64,000 nt of DNA from Melitaea cinxia (taxonomy: Eukaryota > Arthropoda > Insecta > Lepidoptera > Nymphalidae): contig NC_059398.1 in assembly GCF_905220565.1 (NCBI RefSeq), forward strand, positions 14,405,210 through 14,469,209, in the 5' to 3' direction. Below are positions 10,661 to 22,000 of the stretch, in pieces. The stretch's first letter is position 1, and every line of letters starts with the position of its first letter. The notes beneath the pieces are model-generated. The model did not search any database. It saw only the letters and a list, made by a program, of their open reading frames with translations, and had not been told where the DNA came from. The position numbers and the translations under genes were made by a program.

Positions 10661-12115
10661 AATAAATTAGCGCACGATGTGTACCAAAGGCAATTTATAA
10701 AATAAGAATAAGAAATAACGGTAAATTAAAAATTGATAGAAATTACAAAATTACAATATTGAGAGTAATTGCTTCTCAAAAACTGACAGGCGCACCAACA
10801 AATCGTGTTTTTTGGAAATCATGTTTAAATACGAATTACATGAAATGTGAATAATATTTTTTTTACCGACAATAATAAAAAATAAATAAAAAAATTTAAA
10901 AATCAAAAATAAAAAACAAATTATAAAATAATAATGATAAAATATGAATAATATTTTTCAATTTTACCAACATAATAATAAAAAATAAGAACTGGCTATC
11001 TAAATAAAAAATAACGACTGTAATTGAAGTCGGTTTTTTTCGTTTGCCAGCAAACATAATTATAAGTATATATTATAGTATATATATATTATAAGTACAA
11101 GTAAGAATTGATTATGGCAATAAATTCCACAGCCGCCTAGCTGCATGGACAGTATAGGGATTAGTATAGAAACTAGAATAATGTGAAGAAATATACAATA
11201 GTAATTGCACGTTGGACCGGCACGAGGAACCAGGAGGATGTAAAAATAAAAAATGCTCGCGAAGGTAAATAATTAGGTAACAGGGTGTATTTTGTTTTAG
11301 ATATTATATATATTAGTTTTTTTTATCTGCGGTGTGTATAGGGTTTAGAATATGCTTATCAAAGTGAAACTAAAAACATTAAATTGATGTTTGCCGGCCA
11401 AACGCCACCACTTTACGTGCGCTTTGGATGACGTCATCTAACGTGTCCCGTAAATGTTTACCGTTTCAGTTACTTTGTATATATTTTCAGTTTCACTTGC
11501 TATACGGATCATGGGATAAGCTAAAAACCCTTCTTACAAGTTACAGTGTGCTACCGAAGTGAAAAACACTATTCGAAGTGCACCCGATAGTGTTATTATT
11601 ATTTTTTTTTTTTTTATTTCACGTGATGCGAAGGTATTAATTTATTTTTTAAGATGATGCGAAAGAATAAAAGATCTCTAAACTATTAGGGATGAGGAAC
11701 AGGGTATAAAGTTCCTCATCCACCATTGAAAATGGATGATAAACCGACCAAACGGGTGTTGTGACTGTTGGTTCTTATATATATGTTCAATCGCTCGGAC
11801 AACTAATATCACAATGTAGGATTCGTAGTACATATGTACGTGGTTTTTTTGTTCTTATGTGGCGAGATAGATGTCGCTACAAGGTCGTGGTTATATTATT
11901 GGTAAGAACAATTTTAACGTGAGTATATAAAAGTACTAAAAATCTTAATAATAGAATAGGAACAAAATTCGCCTTATCGGATAAAGCAATTTCTTCCCAG
12001 CAACCTTGACAAGGAATGGAAGGAATCTGAAAAACTTAGTAGGTGTACTGAAACAAAACAAATAAGTATAAATAAATACAAAATATTAATACCAATTATC
12101 CAAAAATATATATAC
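10660..12115. other. Intergenic DNA, possible solo LTR; no gene seen
   Basis: AT-rich, with one more short GAAGTCG-family end at about 11020-11060. The part from about 11230 to 11950 is less AT-rich, has retroelement-like patches, and a segment around 11755-11820 (tgtgactgttggttcttata) that could be LTR-derived. I could not define paired boundaries. Confidence 0.3.
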
Positions 12116-12117
12116 AT

Positions 12118-12275
12118 ACTAGCTATGCCCGCTGTTTCATCCGTGTTGATTTGAGGAAAAAATAGCCTTCCTTCTTCTTAAAGCTTAACCTTCATCTTTC
12201 AATTGGGTTCTTAAGATGAGCGCATTTAATCAAACAAACAAACGCACTTTTTAGGTTTATAATATTAGTATAGAT
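12118..12275 (-). mobile_element. Helitron-like 3' end fragment
   Basis: Starts ctagctatgcccgctg, the reversed form of the gcgggcacagCTAG terminus seen at 56233-56258. The remainder ends at ataatattagtatagatt. It is a short non-coding relic. Confidence 0.45.
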
Positions 12276-12437
12276 TAAAATATATGTATAAAACATATAT
12301 CTATTACACTTTCACTTTTATCTTTTACACTTACATTGATAGAATAATCTGGGATAATTCAGTGATACCAATCGATTTGTTTTTTTTTTTTAATGAAGTG
12401 TTTTGTTCATTTATCTTTTGGTATATATTTAAGTAGC

Positions 12438-13769
12438 TTAACCCTTAAGTATGGACGTCATTTTTTCTTAACACTACTGTGGACGTGTAGTCTCACAGGC
12501 TCCTATATACACACAATTTTTGTGGAGAATTTGATATAAGATCACTTTAAAACTAATTACATATTAAAGTTATGTCGTTTAGCAATTAAATAACGTGCTT
12601 ATATAATCAAATTTTATTTAAAAAATTATAGAAATATTAAAAATCCAAAATTATGGCTCTTTTCAATCGAAATCTACTTAGGTTACATTTTTAGGTAATA
12701 AAAGCAGCCAAACTTATTCCTATAACAAAATAAGTCTTTTTTTCTCAAAATATAATGTATAACAAACCAAAAACACAAAAGAACTACTTCATATAACAAA
12801 TATAAAAAATTTTGACAACAGTCAAATAACGTAAATTTATTGGCAGTCAGTGCACAAAGGTCTAGAATATTGGAGACACACAGGTTTGTTGCACCCAATA
12901 CAAGCATGGATAATCATCCTATGTTTTTTCGTGGACCAGATTTTATATGCTCTTCTGGCTTCTTGACTGGTTTCTTGATCCTAGACATCTTCTGTAACCA
13001 TATAAATACCTAAAACTAGAGTCATGGTCGACCTCAGCTCTCCTGGCAGTCGTGTATTTATAAAACGTCTTTGCACATAAGGCACCACAAGCACATGTAC
13101 TAATTTTTTAAATATCTTTCCGCAGCTTTTGTTTGGTGCATCTTATATAAGATGTACGCATTCATGGTACTCAAGTCTAGGACACGATATAGCAACACCA
13201 TAGGCTATCTCTATAACTACAAGATTCTTCTCCTATGTCTTGGTCTTGGTCTTGGTCCTGGTCATCATCACTGTCACTTTCATGATTTTGTATCAATTTG
13301 GACTCCAATATTAAAAAAAAAATCTTCAGTACTCTCTTCATTGTTAGACTGATTCGAAGCTAATAACAACTAACTCACTTCACCACAAAAGTGGATCTCC
13401 TGCACAAAATTTTTTCTCACGGGGTCCTGAACAGAACTCGTAGATGGTCGTTTTGATTTAAAACTACCGGCTTTATTGTTTTTTGACATTTTGTACTTCA
13501 AAATCTGATACAAACGTAATCGCTCTTATAAAATATATCATAGGGCAAAAATGGACGTGTAGCCTGACAGGCTCCGGTCAATATTTTGATGGTCATTACT
13601 CAGGTGATATTCATTGGAAGACGCAACCCCCTCTCTCGTTGGTAGTTTTATAACTAAAACAAAAGCTACTGAGCCGCTCAACCGCTGGAAGTTAGGGCAA
13701 ATAGGTGAAACTAGGAAAACGAAAACATCGAGTAGCCTGTGAGACTCCACGTCCATACTTAAAGGTTAA
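12438..13769 (-). mobile_element. Internally deleted piggyBac-like element 1
   Basis: Bounded by TTAA at 12438 and at 13766-13769. The ends are inverted repeats: TTAACCCTTAAGTATGGACG on the left, TTAACCTTTAAGTATGGACG when the right end is reverse-complemented. Subterminal copies of ggacgtgtag(t/c)ct.acaggctcc lie at about 12480 and 13552. The relic transposase is on the minus strand. It has an N-terminal piece starting MSKNNKAGSF at 13489, then a jump to a C-terminal piece (about 13190-12830) with LDLSTMNAYILYKM, YVQRRFINTRLPGELRS and a Cys-rich end (CIGCNKPVC). The catalytic DDD core is missing, and there are stops and frame breaks. TTAA duplication and the C-terminal Cys-rich domain are family traits of piggyBac. 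Confidence 0.78.
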
Positions 13770-14840
13770 TATATTTTCTTTGATTTACACAAAATAAAAT
13801 TCTGGACGCACGCATAAATATTTGACGACCAATATATAGATTGATTGATTGGTTTTATGGCTTTCAGTTGTGCCAGTGGGGCACGGTTGATTCCGCCAAT
13901 ATCACGTAGAGTGGAGAAAACACGAAGGAAATTGGTCGGTGCAGTTGAGATAACAGTAACCAATATATATGGACAGTCGATTTTCATTACTGACGTTAGT
14001 CTTCTACGTTTTTAAAATATAAAATACACCATCAACCGTATATTGTGGAAATATCTTGTCGATTCAAAACCTTTATTTAAATACGTTATTTAGTTTGAGG
14101 GGAGAGTTTACCGTGTCGAAGGAATATTTATTTTAAAATTATATCTTTTACTAAATAAAATGCTATATGATCATTCAAATTTAGTGAACATTCGAAAGTT
14201 CCTAAAATTCTTGCAATAATTTTGTTTTAAACTGAAGGAAGTTATGATAAATTAAAAAGCAACTCGGTTTTCATAACTATGCTTAATGCAACGGAACACA
14301 AAAGCTGACATACTCGTATTGCTAGCCAGCGGACCCTTGTCTTAGTACAAATCTATTATTGACAGTTACGAAAGTAGTAGATAATCCAACATTTGTTTTG
14401 CCAATGTATTTTCGGAGACTAGATTTATGGCGCAGCTCCGCCCACGTGGTATATACGATTTTTTTTTTATATAATATCCTCCAACACACTAGTTCGGAAG
14501 GAGACCTTATTAGACTGACTCATTCATACCAGTTCTCGCTTTTATGCCTTTCGCAATTCCATTTTGCATATTTAATCTTTCTTGCATTCATCATCTTTCA
14601 CACCAGAGTTGGGTTACAATCTAAATAATTTGCACTATAATTATTATTAAGCAAAAACAAACGGGTAGAAGCACTTTATTAATATCTTTTGGTATCACTT
14701 ATTACTTTTAGCTACACTTGCTACATAGTTTTAAAAAATAAAAAACAAATAAAACATTAAAAAGGGCAAAAAAGTGTGTATCAGCTCCAATACGCGACTT
14801 GTGTCCTTGTTACACGAATAGAATTATAACAATTAATTCG
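13770..14840. other. Intergenic DNA partly homologous to intron 1 of SDR gene C
   Basis: About 14143-14600 matches 30112-30690 (gene C intron 1) in the same orientation. Shared segments include cattcgaaagttcctaaaat and atgtattttcggagactag, with indels between them. It is either a shared repeat or the remains of a lost SDR copy. A patch at 13840-13950 (cggttgattccgccaatat) is an interspersed repeat seen again at about 37000-37150. Confidence 0.5.
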
Positions 14841-15103
14841 CTACAGCCCATAATATCCCACTGCTGGGCATATGCCTCTTTCCCCGTGTAGGAGAATGAT
14901 CTTACTTAATCCACCACGCTGCTCCAATGCGGGTGGGTGGATATATTCCCTATTATGAGTAACGATCGCTATCAGGTGTTCATGATAACAACCGGGACCG
15001 ACGGCTTAACGTGCTCCCCGAAGCACGGTGGGGAGACCCACAAGGACTTCACAAACACCCAGACCACGACAAAAATCTGTATGACCAATACAAACGTTGT
15101 TAA
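14839..15103 (-). repeat. SINE copy (tRNA-derived family), head-truncated
   Basis: Minus-orientation copy containing aatccaccacgctgctccaa, gagtaacgatcgctatcagg and gcacggtggggagaccca. It stops before the tRNA-like head. The plus-strand open frame here is a by-product. Confidence 0.75.
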
Positions 15104-15164
15104 CCGCAATAAAATCCGAAAAAGTTATTTCATTATAATTATCTAAGAATTGACCATAAAACAG

Positions 15165-15425
15165 TTTCTACTTATTTGAAAAAGACTCGCTATACAAAAA
15201 AATATCGATATATGGGTACCACGTGAAGTCACTGAAAGAAACTTAATGGATCGTGTACTCATTTGCGATTCTCTCTTAAGACGTAATGATATCAAACCAT
15301 TTTTAAAGAGATTGATCACTGGAGACGAAATGTAGATCAACTACGATAACAATGTACGAAAGAGATCGTGATCAAAGGACAGTCCAGCTGCAAAGACTAT
15401 CGCAAAACCCAGGTTGACACGAAAT
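15165..15425 (+). pseudogene. mariner-family transposase relic
   Basis: The plus-strand translation from about 15208 reads WVPREVTERNLMDRVLICDS, LLRRNDIKPFLKRLITGDE and then, past two stops that replace tryptophan codons, YDNNVRKRS and AKTIAKPRLTR. WVPHEL, the TGDE block and the YDN.VRKRSW block are landmarks of mariner transposases (TGDE holds the first catalytic Asp). The two nonsense changes and the missing remainder make it dead. It is followed directly by a LINE fragment at about 15430. Confidence 0.8.
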
Positions 15426-15429
15426 AAGA

Positions 15430-15775
15430 TGTGTGACTACGCCATCAAAGAATATAGCCACCCCCTCTCTTCCCGTGGGTGTCGTAAGAGGCGACTAAGG
15501 GATAATACAGTTCCACTACCACCTTGGAATTTATAAAGCCGCCCGATGGCGGGATAACCATTCAACTGCTGGCTTTGAAATACACAGGCCGAGGACGGGC
15601 AGCAGCGTCATCGGTGCGACAAAGCCAGCTCTGCGGTCACCAACGCGCCTGCCCAGCGCAGTGACTATGGGCAAAACACATGAGTTCTCGCCATTTTTGG
15701 CTCGAACTTGTGAAGGCTTATGTCCAGTAGTGGACTGCGATAAGCTGATGTGATGATGATGATGATGATTAAGAT
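15430..15775 (+). repeat. LINE 3' fragment (RTE-like) ending in a GAT repeat
   Basis: GC-richer block (cccgtgggtgtcgtaagagg ... ccgcccgatggcgggataac ... cagcgtcatcggtgcg) ending in ctcgaacttgtgaaggctta, tggactgcgataagctgatg and (GAT)n. A short relative of this tail is at 51505-51591. The terminal short tandem repeat fits RTE-clade LINEs. It appears to have landed in or beside the mariner relic. Confidence 0.65.
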
Positions 15776-16744
15776 GATGTTAAATGTACGGTGGGATTTT
15801 CCAATCCCATATCATGGGCATCATTCATCATAAGCTTTTACTTGCAGTTGATGATCGCGAATAGTCATAATATAAATTGCTAATAAATTTTACGTAGTTT
15901 AGATTGGGAGAAAATAATAGACCAAATTTGTACCTGGCTCCCTGACTATATCCTGACCATTACTAGTAAGATGTCAGTTATCACAGATGTGACACTCACA
16001 CTCTTGTGAGATTGCAATACTTTCCCAGTTGGGTTACAAAAAAATGTGAACAAGATGTTTTCTGATGCTCTTGTACGTCAATAATATAACAAAACCATCA
16101 CTAATATGACATTATAAGACCAATTCAAACAAAACTACGTAAGAAAATATGTTTTTAAAGCGATTAAAATTATTTTCATGTATTTAATACGATCAAATAT
16201 TATCGTACAGACTTATTTTTAAAAATAAGATTGCGCTTAGGTACCTTATTTGTTTGGACATACACGGGACAGATAAAAAATGATGCAATACTTATTAACA
16301 TTTCTATCTCAAATATAATTTGTTATCACCGATTTATTTAAAAAGTCTTTATACATATAATTCTTATTTCTTTTTATAAATAAATAAGCGTAGCAAGCCG
16401 AGAATTTTATAAATGTTGGATAACTAGGTATAATATCAATAGTCTGGACTTTTGACAGTATCAAAACAATGTATCGTAACTTTTTTATACATATGTGCTG
16501 TATACTATGCTGTATAATTAAATTATTCCATTTTACTTGCAAAAATAACCGATTGACTTAAATCTAACAAATTACCTTTTCATCAAGCTACAGTATTTTC
16601 ATGTGTCTAAAATGTGTTATGAAATATAATTTAAATAGTTATTTCCATCCTGTTATCCAGTCCTGTCCAGATCTAATTTCAATTGAAAGAAATTAAAACT
16701 TCAATCATTCTGATGACAATGGTTGGTAATGTTTTTTTTTTTTT
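15776..16744. other. Intergenic DNA; part resembles the upstream flank of SDR gene A
   Basis: No gene was seen. About 16240-16470 resembles the duplicated block upstream of gene A (7060-7460): aacatttctat...caaatata and aataagcg.agcaa...ttttataaatgttgga. Together with 14143-14600 this may mark a decayed fourth SDR locus. Confidence 0.4.
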
Positions 16745-17135
16745 TTTTTTTATAAATTTTGATCCACGGGCTCAAAATGCCCGTGCCTTTGTTTATCATG
16801 CATGCATTATAATACTACAGGCGATTTTTGTACTTATTATACTACAGATCGACAGTCCTGTGACTGCCTAGTAAAACTAGGACGTGGTCCGACGCTGACG
16901 GTTTTTTTTTTTTTGTTTTGTTTTTTTTTTTATTCCTTACTAAATACTGTTTATGCAGAAGTATACACATAATTGCTTTCTAATTTCTAACATTATTATT
17001 TTTCTTATCTATGTCTATATTTACACTTATTTGCCTAGTTATCATATATGTACACTTATTTCCTAGTTACCATATATGTACACTTATGTTCTACTTACAA
17101 TGTACACTTAACCTATGTTACTGTTAGTAAGGTTT
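16745..17135 (+). repeat. Interspersed repeat (inverted partner at 32935-33320)
   Basis: Begins gatccacgggctcaaaatgc, passes agatcgacagtcctgtgact and aaaactaggacgtggtccga, then a T-rich run and repeated tgtacacttat units. The same series appears reverse-complemented at 32935-33320. Shorter pieces lie at 19768-19872 and about 53085-53105. Unclassified element. Confidence 0.6.
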
Positions 17136-17630
17136 TTTTTTTTCTTATATATATTTATATATATTATTTTTTATATAGTTATTATTTGTTTATCTATGTA
17201 TAAGTTATCTATTTCTGTTATTTACTTAAATTTTACTATATAATTATTTATTTATCTATTTATTTATTTTATTTTATAGGTACATCCACAAAATACATAT
17301 GGAACATTATATATAATTCACTATTACATTATTATCTAATATGTATCCCATCACGGGGTACACAACATTCCACAATATATTAATGCCGTGTAGCAAGTAT
17401 AATTAAAATTACTTCGCATAAAAAATTAAAAGTAAAGATACTACCTGTTAATAATAAAATTCATTTAAAAAGGTCATCAATCAAATTTATATAAAGTGTA
17501 AAGTTGAGATAATATTAATAATCAAACTTAGCTTAACTAAAATTTAAATAAATATATCAACATGCAAAATAACTGCTATTTGTAACTATTTGATAAACCA
17601 AAAGGATATAAGAATTTATATATCTATATA
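17136..17630. other. AT-rich intergenic DNA next to the viral relic
   Basis: Nothing recognised. T-rich and TA-rich runs only. Confidence 0.4.
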
Positions 17631-17631
17631 T

Positions 17632-18603
17632 CTACTTTCTTATTTCTATATCAGGAGCCACGCCTGATCCCAGCATCTTGAGCAGAGCCCTTGCCAACGA
17701 CATATCACGCTTGTGGATGGTTCTTTTAAGGTTGTGCTCCAAGATTGTTTTTGTCGAGGCACCCAGCGCTCGGCTAACGAACCTGCCGATTGCGTCATCA
17801 CCGTCGTCAGTGTAGTAGACACAGGTGTTAGTGTGTCATGTTAACGCTACTACCGCATGAGGCACACTATCGTGGATTTGTAGCCTCTCGGTCTTTGTCT
17901 GGACGATGATGACCTCGCTGTAGGTTTGCCCTTGTGCTTCATGAATGGTCATGACGCGCGATCCCTCTCCAGCACCGTATCCCTGGTCCATCAGGAATTT
18001 TTTCTCTTCCTGCGTATAGACCAAGTATAGGGTGTCCTTTTGAAGTTTTGGTATTGGCGCGCCAGTGTATCCATTCATTCTGAGGGAGTGGATGGTGGGA
18101 CTTGACGAGTACATGTTTATATATACCTCGCAGATGGCATATACAACGTCCATGGGACTCCGGTATGTGCAGGACAACTCACGTGAGATGTTGATTGTCA
18201 GGTAAGGTCTACAGTACCTTATTTCGAACAGATTTTCTCTGTCTATATAAGGCAACTGGTTGACATCTCCGATGAGAACAACTTCGTTTGCCCCCGAAAG
18301 CCGAGCCGCCATTACTATAGCTCCAAAATGGTTCATAAGGGCTTCGTCCACCGTTAAACGGTTACATTTCGTGCCCTTTTTGAATCCATTTGTTAAAATG
18401 GAGGCCATAGTACGTACCCTAGACCTGATTTTGTCGCCAAAGCGGCGGGCTAGTTTCTCTTTAAGATCTTTGGCAGCTTCGACCGTCGTGGTAACTACTA
18501 TTTCTACATTCTCATCGAAGTTCCTAACTATGTGTGTCGTTTTTCCGCACCCAGGTACCCAAAAACGGTTGGTAATGTTAGGAATATAGGTATGCACGAA
18601 CAT
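17632..18603 (-). pseudogene. Endogenous viral element: superfamily 1 RNA helicase of a virga/nege/kita-like virus
   Basis: A 255-codon minus-strand frame (18603-17836), then an in-frame TGA at 17836-17838, after which the same frame stays open for 67 more codons to a TAG at 17632-17634. Seen in order: Walker A VPGCGKTT, a DEAL motif (Walker B), GDVNQLP (motif III), a CTYRSP block (motif IV), VMTIHEAQGQTY (motif V) and, at the TGA, a VALT motif VI. These are hallmarks of the SF1 helicase of alphavirus-like positive-strand RNA viruses, which in the virus unwinds RNA for replication. The canonical Gly before Walker A is Trp here. The capping and polymerase domains are absent. It is more GC-rich than its surroundings. 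It sits downstream of the 3' flank of SDR gene B. The order and sequence of the motifs make the assignment firm; the exact virus family is inference. Confidence 0.88.
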
Positions 18604-19035
18604 GATTTTGGAAAAAGGATATTGGAAAGATTTTATTTGTCTGAACTGACAGTTTTACGCTTAGCAACACACTAGTGAATCATTATTGTTTACATGATTT
18701 GAACAGCGTCAGATAGTTGATACTGTAACACAATCTAATCTAATGTAACCAGGAACCGTTTTAATGTTGATTGCAAGTTTTACAAGTGTCTCTAATAGGA
18801 CTTAGAAGTTACGACTGAAATATCCATGAAGCCAATATTAATAAACACAGTGGGCTTTGTTTTTAATAATGATAATAACAAATATCAATTAATAAATTTA
18901 TTGCACGCAAAGTGTGCTAAACATACCTAAAACACAGATTCGATCAAAATTACATATTTTTTTTTGTAGGCGTTTTTACACTCTTCTGAATCAAATGAAT
19001 AATCTATAAAATCTCCCTGTTCATAGTTTTATGCT
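18604..19035. other. 3' flank of SDR gene B, homologous to that of gene A
   Basis: About 18700-19030 matches 3050-3370, including a poly(A)-like hexamer at 18897-18902 (minus strand). The homology shows that the duplication unit included the 3' flank. The viral relic begins just beyond it. Confidence 0.6.
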
Positions 19036-22000
19036 TTATGTAAACACAAGTTCTCGCAGTATACCGTACGCTTTCTTGACGTGTTCAGTGATATCTTTAG
19101 CGGGTCTATCGGCGATTGCAAGCCACGTACTTCCACTTTCACCCTGCTTCAAGGAGTCTATAACCGCACGTGCCGCTGATTCGACCCTGTATTAGTAGTA
19201 TCATTAGTATTAGTATTTAATGTAACTCAGAAATATTAATTTTACTGTCATAATTTGAGAAGATGGTTTAAATAGTTTTTTTTAGAACCAAGTTCCTTAC
19301 GGCAGGGTGACTGAACTAAAAAAAATGTGATACTAAAACCGTAAAAAATTTATAACGGAAGTTACGTAATATCAGTCACACCATTGTATAAAATATGATG
19401 TTCGTAAAACTAAAATATTACTAGTAAACTTTTTTTTTAATTTATTTATATAATTTTATATTGTCGACAAAAATAAATAAAGACACATGTTTTTTATTTC
19501 ACTTAATAGTTTGAATTATTATTATTATTATTATTATTTTGTTTGATTTATTTTATTTTACGGTATTTGTTATTTTTTAAAATACTAAATTTCCTGAATA
19601 CTTTTATGTTCTTAATCAAAAACCAATCAACAAAAAAAAATCAAGAACTAGAAAATATATATAAAATTCAACATTTTTTTTTTATTGTGCTACTTCTATA
19701 CTATCCGAAGGAACTTCGTTCCGACCTAGTGTCCCATGATACCAGATAATTTTTTATTTAAAAATTTACATCCACGGGCTCAAAATGCCCATGCCTTTTG
19801 TTAAACATGCATTATAATTATACTAATACCACAGGCGTGTCATACAAACTGCAGATCGACAGTCCTGTGACCTAAACCTAAACTCCTCCGAAACGGCTTG
19901 ACCGATTCTTATGAAATTTTGTGTGCATATTGGGTAGGTCTGAGAATCGAAAAACATCTATTTTTCATCCAACTAAATGTTAAGGGTAGTCCACCACTAA
20001 ATATTTTTTTTTTAGATAAATTATTTATTTTTTATTTTATTATGATTTGGCGTTGAAAAATACATAGAACCCTAAATTTTCACACTTCTACAACCAATCC
20101 TTATTTTTAAGTAGTGTTTAGCGGCAAGACAACGTTTGCCGAGTCAGCTAGTAACATCTATATATACGTGAAGCAAAATCTTTGTACCCCTTTTTACGAA
20201 CATTGTGCAGACGGAGGAGTATGAAATTTCGCACACTTATAGTTTATATAGAAAAGGAGTGCAGAATGCTAATATTTATATAACAAAAAAAAAACATTAC
20301 ACACACTATTTTGACATACATAAGCATATTATACTCTTTTGTTGATTATCAGTTTATGGTCACATTGAAAATTTTTAAAAAAGGTATTTTCAGTATTTTT
20401 TGTTTTTCTTTTTTTTTTTTTTTATATCACTAGTTCGGCAAACAAGCGTACGGCTCACCTGATGGTAAGCGATTACCGTAGCTTATAGACGCCTGCAACA
20501 CCAGAAGTATCGCAAGCGCGTTGCCGACCCAATCCCCAATCCCCCCAGGAGCTCTGGTCACCTTACTCACCAACAGGAACACAATACTGCTTGAAAACAG
20601 CATTATTTTGCTGTGATCTTCTGTAAGGTCGAGGTACTACCCCAGTCGGGCTGCTCCATATTTTGAGCAGGAAATTCCTGCTGTGTCCTACCTCAGTTCT
20701 TCAATTTAAATTTTTTATTATGGTCGAATTTCGACTACTGCAAGGCGACCACTAGATAAAAAATGTCGAACAAGCTTACTTTTGCCATTTGTAACTATTT
20801 AAGTTTTCTTGTACTTTTTTGATGATATGTTCATCAAAACTTCCAAACTTGTCTTTGCTTAGAAGCGTAGTGTCAGTGGCCCCAAAGCAAATAGTTAGCA
20901 CGCGTACACCGGTTCTGTTGTAATAGTCAGGCAGCTGATAAAATATAAATGAAGAATATTAGTTTTATACATACTTCTCTGTATACGAATATTAAAATAC
21001 TATTACAGTGAAAAATCAACTAAAGACAACCGTTCTTATGTAATGATGCGTGTGAGGCGGTTAAACACAGATAGTTGCGAGTTCGGTTCCTGCTCGAGTG
21101 GATGTTTTTATTTGTACAAATATTTGTTACCGGCCTGGGTGTCCTTGTGTACATCTTCCACCGTGCCTCGAAGAGCACGTTAATCTGTCTGTAGCGTTTG
21201 TCATCATACAGATGTAATGTATGTATTATTTTTTTACAAAGTATACTAACTACTCTTACATATTTGTTTCATTGCCTATTTAGTAAAAGTAACAAAAAAT
21301 ATATAACTGCTTACCCCAATACAATTACTAAACTGTAACACAGCACTCTTTGTAGCAAAGTAAATTGGAAAGGTACTTTCTTGATACAAAGCAGCAATAG
21401 ATGACACGTTTATCACAACTCCTCCTTTTCCGCCCTCATCTTTTCGCATTACTTTCAATGCCTTTAGCGTATTTGTGACTACTGCTGTCTAAAATATTTA
21501 TGATTTAATTATTTTTAAGCAAGAACGGTCCCATAAATGTGCGTGTATCACCAATTTAAGTTAAACCAACGCTTCGGAGTAATCCCTCTATTCAATCTAA
21601 TGAGACCATCGCATTTCAATAATTATTATAGTAATAAATCATTCATTTACAAGAAATGCACTTTTACAGATGATACGTACAGTTACAGAGCATCTCAGAC
21701 ATTTCACCTATGATAGGCAAACAAATAGATATTACAATAAGATAAAGTGTCATTTAACAATTAACATCATTAAATAATATAATAGTATTTGGATATTAGA
21801 TGGATGGCTTGTGAATAATCCACGCGTTTTATACGTGTAAAAACTATATTATTAAACTTAATAGTATTTTCTTTGATCAATTTTTAAAATATACCTTACC
21901 ACATTGACTTCAATTGATTTTTTGTACTTTTCCAGACTGTCATTCATAATTCCGGCATTATTTATAACAACGTCAATTTGTCCCTGTTCCTTGAGTATAG

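Noticed and set aside
11755..11930. Solo LTR of a gypsy/BEL element
   Set aside because: LTR-like text is present, but no matching 5-bp duplication or clear TG...CA ends could be fixed.
18260..18589. 109-codon plus-strand frame
   Set aside because: It is antisense to the viral helicase relic and has no motif of its own.
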